A DNA stretch of 15,616 bases from assembly GCA_964453665.1 (NCBI GenBank), contig CAYVQT010000070.1, positions 1 to 15,616 of the forward strand, written 5' to 3'. This stretch comes from DAOUTY01 sp964453665 (GTDB lineage: Bacteria; Chloroflexota; Dehalococcoidia; SZUA-161). Positions within the stretch are counted from its first letter, which is position 1. Each line of letters starts with the position of its first letter. Made by a program: the position numbers and the translations under genes. Below the pieces are notes generated by a model. That model worked only from the letters and a program-made list of their open reading frames with translations. It ran no database searches and had not been told where the DNA came from. Shown here piece after piece: positions 7,558 to 14,321 of this stretch.

Positions 7558-9165
7558 TCACGCCGGCACCTCGGGTATATTGAACCGGACCACGACGCGC
7601 CAGTCCTCGTTTTCGTGAAGCATGGTCTCTTCTGTTTCCCTGACCAGGCGCAGGAAGGTATCGTGGTCCTGGGCCATAATCATCCGGTCCTTAAGCTCTG
7701 TCAGGTGATTTACCATTTCAGACGAGCGCATAGAATTCCTCAGATAGTCCCTGTGCGTTCGGATAGCACTTATGAAAAGGGCAGCGGTGGGCAATATAAT
7801 TGCCATGAATACAAGTACGCTCTGCAACGTCTGCGAGCCGATATCCACTATATGAATAATGGCCGCACAAACAGTGAGGCCAAGCAGGGTGTAACTCACA
7901 CGTGTCATACGGTGGTGTCGCCTGTAGTGGCGTTTGCTGGTGCTGTCGTGATAGCGAATCTGGTCTTCAATCCAGGCCTCGCATATAAAATCTTTAAGCC
8001 CGTCGAACAGGGAAGAGCCTGCTTTTTGCATTGAGGGTCGTTGATTCCAGAATGAGGAAAAGGCATCAACCATCCAGTCGTTGGAGGAATAGGAGAGGCT
8101 GAGGTGCCGGGGTGGCCGCAGTGTCGCCACGTCTATATTTACCACGGCCATAAACAGCGCCGAGCGTATACGCTCGGCAAGGAACCGGTAATCTATCCAC
8201 CTGGTATGCCATTGCCGGTGCCTGCTCATCCCGAAAATAGCCAGCACGGCTATCATCAGAATAACCTCTGATACCAGGATTATCGGTTTGTCCGGGAGGA
8301 ATAAGAATTGAGAAGCTGCTACCGCTATTGCCAGAAGCGCCAGGATATAGACAGCGGTCTCACACCGGTAATACAGGTGTTGAAAGCGCAGCGCCAGAAT
8401 ATCGGCCCGGACATAGTGCCCCAGGATATACTCAAAGGTCGGTCGCAAGATGTCAGCGGGCAATCTTGAGCGCTCTGCTTCTACCGTGAAAAAATCGCTC
8501 TGCCGTTTCAACTGGCTCTCGACCTCAGTATCGTTAACTGGCTCCGAGTTGTATCCGTCCAGGTCCTGGAATGGTCTGGGGTCTATACCCTGCCCCGGCT
8601 CGACCGCTATATGTTCCGGGGCTTCAGGATTTATCCATATAAGAAGGCAATTATGTTTGCGGGCGTATTCAACTATCTCCGCTGTACCGCCCTGTCCGGC
8701 CGCGGGCTTGCCGTCCCAAAGAGCAATGAGCGCATCGCATTGATCGACGACGTAAAGTCCTAACTGTTGGTAAGCTTGATTTCGGCTGCCCCGGGATGGA
8801 AGTATCCTGACATTCCTCGCTTGAGAGAGCAGTTCCTCGAACTCTTTCCTGGACTCGCCGGTCTCGAAGTCCTTTACATATTCATCTATTGCCAGGGGCA
8901 GGACTACTTCCAGGACCGATTCCGGGTCTTTGAGGACTTCACGGGCAACAAGGCGGTCAGCGCCCTCGGCGAGCGGGGATAGAACGTTGAGGATTAATGG
9001 CGTGCTGCGCAGGGAAGGTGCCGTTCGCCTGATTTCTTCGATGGCCGAATTGATTCCACGCGAAAGCTCAGGCGATTCGGTGATGTTCCTGTGGCCAGTC
9101 ACACCAATGACGACCTGCGCTGGAATAACCAGCCCGGTTGAATCATTGCTGAATTTCGGTCTCAA
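7558..9165 (-). CDS. SLOG-domain protein fused to a SLATT-like four-helix membrane region
   Basis: The 535 aa product starts at TTG 9165: an in-frame TAA lies just upstream, no other start fits, and a G-rich ribosome binding site (GGGGGAC) precedes it. Residues 15-180 form a SLOG-like Rossmannoid domain: GVTGHRN (21-27), SPLAEGADRLVA (63-74), DALIALWDG (144-152) and GGTAEIVEYA (159-168), the pattern of the nucleotide-binding LOG/SMF/DprA superfamily. The rest has four predicted membrane helices (about 271-290, 296-312, 423-441, 449-467), with an R-x-W-h-x-W-x-x-Y-R-F-x-A-E-R-I-R segment after the second pair, as in SLATT membrane effectors. SLOG domains sense or make nucleotide signals, and SLATT regions are predicted pore formers. 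The gene heads a - strand pair with the TrkA-N/RyR gene and has a clear promoter at 9295-9323. Confidence 0.8.
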   Translation of the reverse strand: MRPKFSNDSTGLVIPAQVVIGVTGHRNITESPELSRGINSAIEEIRRTAPSLRSTPLILNVLSPLAEGADRLVAREVLKDPESVLEVVLPLAIDEYVKDFETGESRKEFEELLSQARNVRILPSRGSRNQAYQQLGLYVVDQCDALIALWDGKPAAGQGGTAEIVEYARKHNCLLIWINPEAPEHIAVEPGQGIDPRPFQDLDGYNSEPVNDTEVESQLKRQSDFFTVEAERSRLPADILRPTFEYILGHYVRADILALRFQHLYYRCETAVYILALLAIAVAASQFLFLPDKPIILVSEVILMIAVLAIFGMSRHRQWHTRWIDYRFLAERIRSALFMAVVNIDVATLRPPRHLSLSYSSNDWMVDAFSSFWNQRPSMQKAGSSLFDGLKDFICEAWIEDQIRYHDSTSKRHYRRHHRMTRVSYTLLGLTVCAAIIHIVDIGSQTLQSVLVFMAIILPTAALFISAIRTHRDYLRNSMRSSEMVNHLTELKDRMIMAQDHDTFLRLVRETEETMLHENEDWRVVVRFNIPEVPA

Positions 9166-9268
9166 GATATGTCCCCCGTTTTATGCGGCCCCGGAGGCTG
9201 ATGGCGCTGGTTTCATTTCCGGCGTGGCTAAAGGTTTCTGTTTTGCGCTGCTGCGACCATCTCGCACT

Positions 9269-9339
9269 ACTTAATTCAAGCACTGCCTTGCGATATTATG
9301 GCCGAGCAGACATTGCTAGTCAACCTGTATGAATTAAGT
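9269..9339. promoter_or_regulatory. Split operator candidate flanking the promoter
   Basis: ACTTAATTC at 9269-9277 and its exact reverse complement GAATTAAGT at 9331-9339 bracket the -35/-10 elements, with centres 62 bp apart, about six helical turns. This placement would suit a repressor that binds both sides of the promoter. No regulator gene is adjacent. Confidence 0.4.
9295..9323 (-). promoter_or_regulatory. Sigma-70-type promoter for the SLOG/SLATT gene
   Basis: On the - strand TTGACT (9323-9318) and CATAAT (9300-9295) are separated by exactly 17 bp. Transcription should start near 9288, giving a leader of about 120 nt before TTG 9165. Confidence 0.65.
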
Positions 9340-9419
9340 GTATGAGCACTGGCTATTTTACCTGTGCCTCTATTTGCGAGCGTGCCTTTGTAACATGGCT
9401 TGTTTGTGAGGAGCCTGTT

Positions 9420-9500
9420 ATGTGTAAGAGTAATATAAGTGGCATCGGTGGGCCTGTAGCTGTACAGCCCTGTATGATGTATGTAAAAGGAAAGCCCTGA
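9420..9500 (+). CDS. Candidate small ORF, 26 aa, two cysteines
   Basis: A short + strand ORF starts at ATG 9420 with AGGAG at 9409-9413, 6 nt upstream, an ideal ribosome binding site. The peptide begins MCKSNISGIGGPV, contains AVQPCMMYVKGKP and then stops; cysteines are at positions 2 and 18. The stop codon lies in the left arm of a perfect 13-bp hairpin (9488-9539), so the ORF and hairpin look like one compact transcript unit. I recognise no family and see no strong + strand promoter, though TATTTT at 9355-9360 is a possible -10. It might be a regulatory peptide, a toxin-like peptide or a chance ORF. Confidence 0.4.
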   Translation: MCKSNISGIGGPVAVQPCMMYVKGKP

Positions 9501-9539
9501 CCTGCTTCAACCTGGAAGTCAATGGTTCAGGGCTTTCCT
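9488..9539. terminator. Perfect 13-bp hairpin, probable bidirectional terminator
   Basis: AGGAAAGCCCTGA (9488-9500) and TCAGGGCTTTCCT (9527-9539) are exact reverse complements around a 26-nt loop. On the - strand the stem runs into CCTTTTACAT, so it best serves the small membrane-protein genes ending at 9608. On + it directly ends the 26-codon ORF. Confidence 0.7.
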
Positions 9540-9607
9540 ATCCGTGAATGTTAATGTTGACTTCTATTTCGCTACCTCCTTTATTTGGCTGCCTGATTCC
9601 ACACCGC

Positions 9608-9766
9608 CTACTTCGTAACGATGTGTGCCTCTGCCCTGCGGCCAGCTTTCCCCTTCTCCCTGAAGGCTGCGTAAACACCGCCGAGGTTCAGGTACCATAC
9701 ATACGCTACCGGGAAGAGGATTACGGGTACTCCTATCACCAGTATCAGAACTGCTAACCACTCCAT
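9608..9766 (-). CDS. Small single-helix membrane protein, tandem copy A
   Basis: The 52 aa protein starts at ATG 9766 with AAGGAGG six nt upstream. It begins MEWLAVLILVIGVPVILF, forming one hydrophobic helix (about 3-26) that ends in YVWYLNLGG, then a short basic cytoplasmic-type tail rich in Lys/Arg ending in VTK. It is about 70% identical by eye to copy C and clearly related to copy B. The family is not one I can name. All three copies share the start MEW, the IPV kink and the WYL boundary. The gene ends 69 bp before the hairpin terminator at 9539. Confidence 0.75.
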   Translation of the reverse strand: MEWLAVLILVIGVPVILFPVAYVWYLNLGGVYAAFREKGKAGRRAEAHIVTK

Positions 9767-9823
9767 TTCGCACCTCCTTTCTTAATATCTTTTTTCCTTT
9801 ATCCTGTTTCTTTGTGCCACCGG

Positions 9824-10015
9824 CTATGTCAGTGTCGCATGGCTCCTGGCTGCTATTCCGCTCTTCTCCTCAAGAGCAGAACGTCTTTTTTGCCTTTGGC
9901 GTGAGTCGCGAATGACCTGATACAGGCCACTAATGTTGAGGTACCACACGAACGCTATCGGCAAGAGGACTACGGGTATTCCCAACACCAGCGCTAGAAT
10001 TATTTGCCACTCCAT
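9824..10015 (-). CDS. Small single-helix membrane protein, tandem copy B
   Basis: The 63 aa product begins at ATG 10015, with AAAGGAG 7 nt upstream; a longer in-frame start at 10057 has no such site and the conserved MEW start supports the shorter form. It reads MEWQIILALVLGIPVVLL, then PIAFVWYLNISGLYQVIRD and a longer basic tail (SRQRQKRRS) ending in ARSHATLT. It is the most diverged of the three copies and its C-terminus is 11 residues longer. Its stop is 57 bp from the start of copy A. Function is unknown; three single-helix basic-tailed proteins in a row suggest subunits of one membrane assembly or a duplicated small stress protein. Confidence 0.72.
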   Translation of the reverse strand: MEWQIILALVLGIPVVLLPIAFVWYLNISGLYQVIRDSRQRQKRRSALEEKSGIAARSHATLT

Positions 10016-10057
10016 TTCGCATCTCCTTTCTTTGATTGCTGAGTTCTTCCACACCAC

Positions 10058-10216
10058 CTACTTGCTAACGGCATGTCCCTCGACACCGCGGGCTGCCTTC
10101 CTCTTATCCCTGATGGCTGCGTAAATGCCACCGCCTGTCAGATACCAAACATACGCGGCCGGGAAGAGGATTACGGGTATCCCTATCACCAGTATCAGAA
10201 TTGCTAGCCACTCCAT
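10058..10216 (-). CDS. Small single-helix membrane protein, tandem copy C
   Basis: The 52 aa product starts at ATG 10216 with AAAGGAGG six nt upstream. It begins MEWLAILILVIGIPVILF, continues PAAYVWYLTGGGIYAAIRD and ends in a basic tail. It is closest to copy A in both helix and length, so A and C are probably the more recent duplicates. It is the first gene of the three in transcription order, so the promoter should lie in 10217-10731. Confidence 0.75.
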   Translation of the reverse strand: MEWLAILILVIGIPVILFPAAYVWYLTGGGIYAAIRDKRKAARGVEGHAVSK

Positions 10217-10534
10217 CTCGCACCTCCTTTTTCTAATCTTGGAGGGGTTTCCCCCTGTCCACTATCAGATTAGCACGATACCGGTGGTGCTGACTTCCGC
10301 CGTAATACCTGTTTCCAATATCCAGAAATACCTGATAAATGAGGCCGTGGTGTCGGCATTTATACCTGCGCTGAACTTTTGGAAACGAGGATAAAATGCC
10401 TAGTTCGGGCAGTATTTCTGCTTTGATGAAGTGTAGGAGAGTTATTATTCGGTAATACCTTTCAGCTACATGAGTACCAGGCATCAGGCAGCATTAAAAG
10501 TTGAAGGATACCACCGGGCTGTCTCAAACACGGC

Positions 10535-10549
10535 TTGACCTCTGGTCAA
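10535..10549. promoter_or_regulatory. TTGACC-TCT-GGTCAA palindrome
   Basis: Six-base arms with a 3-bp spacer form a perfect dyad. The left arm also resembles a -35 element with TAAAAT 19 bp downstream. It may be an operator for the histidine kinase operon, 183 bp upstream of its start. Confidence 0.35.
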
Positions 10550-10670
10550 TCCCCGCGCGTAAAATAGTCTCGTAGAAGGGCAGATGGATGCGGTGCATGG
10601 TTCGGTTTAGAGGCAGAACTCATAGAGTCCCTGGATATCTATGAGGGAATGCGTACTGCTTGTCATAATG

Positions 10671-10700
10671 TTGAAAAGATAGTAGTATCATTGTTGTATA
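10671..10700 (+). promoter_or_regulatory. Possible sigma-70-type promoter for the histidine kinase
   Basis: TTGAAA (10671-10676) and TGTATA (10695-10700) are spaced by 18 bp, just 31 bp upstream of the kinase start region. The match is moderate. Confidence 0.35.
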
Positions 10701-10731
10701 TCGGGACCAGCCAGGGAGTACTGAAAGGAGT

Positions 10732-12195
10732 TTGGTTATTACCTACCGCAGAGCGGTAATGGCCGTGTTGGCAAACCGTGACTTCTATATCGTGCTATCC
10801 CTGTTCGTGGTTTGCACGCTGCTGTATTATTTCGGTGAACTGATAGACTACGCCGGATGGACATCTTTGCGGGGGGACTTCTTCTACGGCGTGCACGATG
10901 TACAGCGCCTCTTCTTTCTTGCTCCCATAATCTACGCTGGTCATGCCTTCAGAGTCAAAGGTGCCCTGATTGTAACACTTGCTGCCCTTCTTGCCTTTTT
11001 GCCCCGGATATTGATAGTAACTCCTTACCCCGACCCGATGCTGAGGACATTGATTTTTACTGTGGTTGCGGGTTGTATCGGTTGTTCCGCCGGGGTTATA
11101 CATAATCAAACCGAACGCCGGGCTTACCTGGAATCTCTTATTACAAGTGAAAGAGATAGGCTCCTGTCCATATTCAACAAGATGGAAGACGGAGTCATGA
11201 TCACCGGACCTGACTATAAAATACGCTTCATGAATCCAGGTCTGGTCAGGGAATTCGGTGAGGGTGTTTCCCCCATCTGCTATGAATATATTCATGGCTT
11301 TGACAGCCCGTGCGAGCAAATCTGTAAACTGCCGAGTGTTATTGGAGGGGAGACGCAGAGGTGGGAATATAACCTCACAGATGGCAGGACATATGACGTG
11401 ATTGCCTCGCCCTTTGTTGATTCCGATGGGAAGGTTTGCCAGCTTGCTATACTTAGAAATGTAACGCAACGCAAGCAGGTCGAGCTGGAGCTTATCAAGC
11501 TTGACAGATTGAAGTCGGAGCTTCTGTCAAACGTCTCGCATGAGCTTCGTTCACCGCTGACATCCATAAAGGGTATAGTAAGCAGTCTTTTACAGAAGGA
11601 TATAGAGCTGGATGATGAGACCAGAGAGATGCTTCTGGTTGGCGTGAGCGAGGAAACGGATAGACTGGCGGGACTGGTTACCAAGGTGCTTGATATGAGT
11701 AAGCTCGAGGCTGGTGTCTGGAAACCTGAAAAGGAGCTGTGTCATATCTCGGACATTGTCAACGAAGCGGTAGAGCGTCACAAATGGGTTTTCAAGAACC
11801 ATATCTTCGAGGTTGATCTGGGGTCAGACCTGCCCGAGATGTACGTTGACTATGGTCAGATAAGACAGGTGCTGACTAACCTGCTGGAGAACGCGGCAGC
11901 CTACTCTGAGGAAGGGACGCTGATAACGGTAAAGGCCAGGACAAGTGATGATATGATAGAGGTGAGCGTGTCCGATCAGGGTTCGGGAATACCGGAAGAG
12001 GACATGGATAACGTGTTCAATAAATTCTACCGTGGCGCGCAGAAACGGCAAAGGCCTGGAGGTACCGGTCTGGGCCTGGCCGTTAGTCAGGCCATTGTCT
12101 ATAATCACGGGGGGCGGATTTGGGCTGAGAGTGAGGTCGGACATGGCTCTACCTTCTATTTTTCGCTGCCTGTTGCGCTGCCGGGCAGCAAGTGA
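10732..12195 (+). CDS. Membrane-bound PAS-domain sensor histidine kinase
   Basis: The 487 aa kinase has an N-terminal membrane region with three to four helices (about 18-34, 60-72, 77-96, 104-123), a PAS domain (about 140-245), HisKA with phosphoacceptor H270 (NVSHELRSPLTS), and an HATPase_c domain with N387 (NLLENAAA), DQGSGIP at 415-421 and GGTGLGLA at 443-450. The PAS domain carries C183, C194 and C198 (CYEYIHGFDSPCEQIC), a cysteine pattern seen in PAS domains of many anaerobes, possibly for metal or redox sensing. The start is unsettled: AAAGGAG ends at 10730, only 1 nt before TTG 10732 and 28 nt before ATG 10759, while ATT at 10738 has ideal spacing. It is followed 12 bp later by its likely partner regulator. 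The signal is not known. Confidence 0.92.
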   Translation: MVITYRRAVMAVLANRDFYIVLSLFVVCTLLYYFGELIDYAGWTSLRGDFFYGVHDVQRLFFLAPIIYAGHAFRVKGALIVTLAALLAFLPRILIVTPYPDPMLRTLIFTVVAGCIGCSAGVIHNQTERRAYLESLITSERDRLLSIFNKMEDGVMITGPDYKIRFMNPGLVREFGEGVSPICYEYIHGFDSPCEQICKLPSVIGGETQRWEYNLTDGRTYDVIASPFVDSDGKVCQLAILRNVTQRKQVELELIKLDRLKSELLSNVSHELRSPLTSIKGIVSSLLQKDIELDDETREMLLVGVSEETDRLAGLVTKVLDMSKLEAGVWKPEKELCHISDIVNEAVERHKWVFKNHIFEVDLGSDLPEMYVDYGQIRQVLTNLLENAAAYSEEGTLITVKARTSDDMIEVSVSDQGSGIPEEDMDNVFNKFYRGAQKRQRPGGTGLGLAVSQAIVYNHGGRIWAESEVGHGSTFYFSLPVALPGSK

Positions 12196-12207
12196 GGCTT
12201 AGGACCG

Positions 12208-12897
12208 ATGACTAAAAAGGTCAGGATTCTTGTCGCTGATGATGAACCGAAGATACGCATGTTTATTCGTGCAAACCTTGAGGCCAGAGGCTATGAGGTA
12301 AATCTCGCTAAAGACGGGATCGAGGCTATAGAGCTGGCAGAACGTTTCCTTCCGGATGTAATCGTGCTTGATGTGAATATGCCACGGATGGACGGCATCG
12401 AAGCCTGTCGCCGGATAAGGGAGTGGGCCGATATGCCGATCATAATCCTGAGCGTAAGGGGAGATGAGAAGGATAAGGTCAGGGCGCTGGATGAGGGCGC
12501 TGACGACTACGTCACAAAGCCCTTCGGCATAGAGGAGTTGCTAGCAAGAATCAGGGTCGCGCTCAGACGTTCCGCCGGGCCGACCGTTTCTGCTCCTGTT
12601 TTCACTGCAGGCGACCTGGAAGTTGACATGTCCAAGCGGGTGGTGAAGCAGCGGGGACAGATTGTGAAACTGACACAAACGGAATACGAACTCCTGGTAT
12701 ATCTTGTGTCCAATTGCGGAAAAGTATTGACCCACAGAGAGATACTAAATAATGTATGGGGACAGGAATACGGTGACGAAAGGGAATATGTGCGCGTTTT
12801 CATAGGGCAACTCAGGCGCAAGATAGAGGACGATCCCTCGAATCCTCGCTTCATTGTGACGGAATCGCGTGTAGGCTACCGCTTTATCGAGCCGTAG
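12208..12897 (+). CDS. OmpR/PhoB-family response regulator
   Basis: The 229 aa protein has a receiver domain with acidic pair D11-D12, phosphoacceptor D55 (VIVLDVNMP), S82 and K104 (YVTKPF), then a C-terminal winged-helix DNA-binding domain (about 130-228) ending GYRFIEP. The WH domain has the usual TEYELLVYLV helix and recognition region EYVRVFIGQLRRKIE. Its style is KdpE/PhoB-like. It is translated 12 bp after the histidine kinase, with AGGA upstream of ATG 12208, so the two make a two-component system. The three phased direct repeats ahead of the next operon (13412-13457) are a candidate target. A 9-bp hairpin 48 bp downstream may end the transcript. Confidence 0.93.
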   Translation: MTKKVRILVADDEPKIRMFIRANLEARGYEVNLAKDGIEAIELAERFLPDVIVLDVNMPRMDGIEACRRIREWADMPIIILSVRGDEKDKVRALDEGADDYVTKPFGIEELLARIRVALRRSAGPTVSAPVFTAGDLEVDMSKRVVKQRGQIVKLTQTEYELLVYLVSNCGKVLTHREILNNVWGQEYGDEREYVRVFIGQLRRKIEDDPSNPRFIVTESRVGYRFIEP

Positions 12898-13410
12898 TAG
12901 TATTCCTCCGAAAATAGGATCTAAACCGTTCCCCCTCCCTCTAACTCCCTCCCGCTAGGGGAGGGAGGATTGTAATGTAACTCAGCCACGAAGGAAGGAT
13001 TTCGGATACCTCTCCCTCGACGGGAGAGGCTAGGTGAGGGTGAATTCTGGATATCTTTCCCTTGATGGGAGAGGCCAGAGCCTGTCCTGAGCCCTTCGAT
13101 AAACTCAGGACAAGCCTGCCGAAGGATGAGGGTGAAAATAAAATCGTAGGGGCACGGTTACCGTGCCCGCTACATTGTACATGTTATAGATGCATCTGGT
13201 GGGTTCCGTTACCACTTCACCCACCCTGCCTTTCTCAGTAGTGGGTAGGTTGGCCGACGTCGTCCAGCCTACCCAAAAAGGTTTTCATACTTCGTGGTGA
13301 GCACTTAAATGCTCATGACGGATTCCCCGCCCAATCGCTTTATCTCTGCATGGCGTAGCCCCCGAAGCTATCCGGCCTCCCGTCTCATTAGAACTTAAAA
13401 ATTTTACTAA
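12898..13410. repeat. Cluster of intergenic palindromic repeats
   Basis: At least seven hairpins sit in about 400 bp without a gene: CTCCCTCCC/GGGAGGGAG (12945-12967), CCTCTCCC/GGGAGAGG (13009-13029), CTTTCCC/GGGAGAG (13055-13073), TGTCCTGAG/CTCAGGACA (13083-13112), GGGCACGG/CCGTGCCC (13150-13168) with GTAG/CTAC beyond it, an 11-bp stem with one G-T pair (13243-13274), and TGAGCA/TGCTCA (13298-13315). They look like several families of small dispersed repeats stacked together, resembling REP or MITE-type elements. None carries a coding frame. The first could double as the regulator's terminator, though no T-run follows. Confidence 0.75.
13078..13126. repeat. Small palindromic element inserted in another repeat
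   Basis: The unit at 13009-13044 reads GGGAGAGG-CTAGG-TGAGGGTGAA without interruption. The second copy, starting at 13055, has GGGAGAGG-CCAG, then about 49 bp containing the TGTCCTGAG hairpin and CCTTCG/CGAAGG arms, then resumes at TGAGGGTGAA (13127-13136). The extra block is therefore likely an insertion. Confidence 0.55.
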
Positions 13411-13411
13411 A

Positions 13412-13467
13412 TCCTTATGCCTTTGCCTGATGTTCTTATGCCTTCCTTATGCTTTCCTCCATATAAT
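13412..13467 (+). promoter_or_regulatory. Activator-type promoter with three CTTATGC direct repeats and TATAAT
   Basis: CTTATGC occurs at 13414, 13435 and 13446, i.e. 21 and 11 bp apart, all on one helix face; the extended form is roughly TYCTTATGCYTTYS. A perfect TATAAT lies at 13462-13467 and there is no -35 hexamer at the right distance. This is the layout of PhoB/OmpR-class activated promoters, in which 11-bp repeats replace the -35. Confidence 0.6.
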
Positions 13468-13502
13468 TATTATGTAATTAGATAACGAAGGGAGGAAAGA
13501 CC

Positions 13503-13730
13503 ATGGAACTGGAGATGATTGTGAAGCTGGTCCTCCTCGGCTTGATACACTGGGCGGTAGTACCATTTGCACTGAGTTCTTTAGTTGGGCGGCAGCGTGT
13601 GCTGGGCGGCAGAAAGGGTCTATGGGTGGCGCCGATACTGTTCATGACTTGCTTAGGCCCGCTATCTTACCTGATAATTCACGAACTCTTACCCGAGAAG
13701 CAGAAAGCTCAACTGGATTACAATAATTAG
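13503..13730 (+). CDS. Small two-helix membrane protein, PLDc_N-like
   Basis: The 75 aa product starts at ATG 13503 behind a strong GGGAGG site. Helix 1 spans about 6-25 and helix 2 about 42-61, joined by a basic loop (GRQRVLGGRKG). The second half, LWVAPILFMTCLGPLSYLII, resembles the short PLDc_N membrane module often found as a stand-alone protein, ending in a charged tail. It is the first gene after the direct-repeat promoter and sits 24 bp before a receiver-only regulator, so it is probably part of the response of the two-component system upstream. The exact function is unknown. Confidence 0.75.
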   Translation: MELEMIVKLVLLGLIHWAVVPFALSSLVGRQRVLGGRKGLWVAPILFMTCLGPLSYLIIHELLPEKQKAQLDYNN

Positions 13731-13754
13731 GGCGCTTTCTAGGGAATGACCTGA

Positions 13755-14141
13755 ATGGGAAAGAAGATTCTAATTGTAGACGACGACTCCCTTGTTTCGA
13801 AGACTATAGATATGTGTTTGAGCAAGAGGGGGCACGAGGTTAGAGCGTTTTACAGCGGGGTGGACGCAGTTAAGTATCTGTTCGAAGAGAAGCCGGATAC
13901 AATAGTGCTGGATATCAGGCTGCCTGACTGCGATGGTTGGTTCATCGCCGGACTCATGGAGAAACTCGAAGGGTTGGAGAAGGTGCCCATTATCATATTA
14001 TCTGTGTTGGATCCTGATCGAAGAAAGGTTGCTGAATTTAAGCCCTACGCATATATACAGAAACCCTTCGATATGGGCCAGCTTGTGCAAGCGGTGGAGA
14101 ACAGCTTGAGCGAAGAGAGACAACAGTCTGCTGGAGTATGA
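13755..14141 (+). CDS. Single-domain (receiver-only) response regulator
   Basis: The 128 aa protein is a receiver domain and little else: acidic D9-D11 cluster, phosphoacceptor D53 (TIVLDIRLP), S83 (IIILSVLD) and K103 (YIQKPF), then a short tail (EERQQSAGV). With no output domain it would act through a protein partner or as a phosphate shuttle. AGGGA lies 9 nt ahead of ATG 13755. It shares the transcript with the small membrane protein. The histidine kinase at 10732 is the nearest possible phosphodonor. Confidence 0.9.
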   Translation: MGKKILIVDDDSLVSKTIDMCLSKRGHEVRAFYSGVDAVKYLFEEKPDTIVLDIRLPDCDGWFIAGLMEKLEGLEKVPIIILSVLDPDRRKVAEFKPYAYIQKPFDMGQLVQAVENSLSEERQQSAGV

Positions 14142-14321
14142 AAACTGCAAACCGTGAGCGGAATTAGCTGGCGATAAAGAGTATCGACGGAATATTCAAA
14201 GGGCTGATAGGGGCCCGGGCAAACCAGGACAATAATACATCACAGCGCCGGTTCGGACAGGGCACTAATTATTTAGAATAGCTTCTGCGCTTGCTAGCTT
14301 TCTTAAATATATAACAAGGTG

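Larger units (their letters stand above)
10217..10731. other. Divergent intergenic region between the small membrane genes and the histidine kinase
   Basis: This 515-bp stretch holds no convincing gene. A leader hairpin candidate (CTAATCT 10233-10239 with AGATTAG 10267-10273, enclosing GGGG/CCCC) sits right before the ribosome binding site of copy C. On the + side there is a TTGACCTCTGGTCAA palindrome at 10535-10549 and a possible kinase promoter at 10671-10700. Confidence 0.5.

Noticed and set aside
10233..10484. 83-codon - strand frame upstream of the small membrane genes
   Set aside because: No ribosome binding site at its start, unusual composition, and it runs through the leader hairpin of copy C; I could not find any motif.
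10795..11469. 224-codon - strand frame opposite the histidine kinase
   Set aside because: It is antisense to recognisable PAS and membrane segments and has no family features.
12898..13410. CRISPR array
   Set aside because: The repeats are palindromes of differing sequence with irregular spacing; there are no repeated units with uniform spacers and no cas gene.
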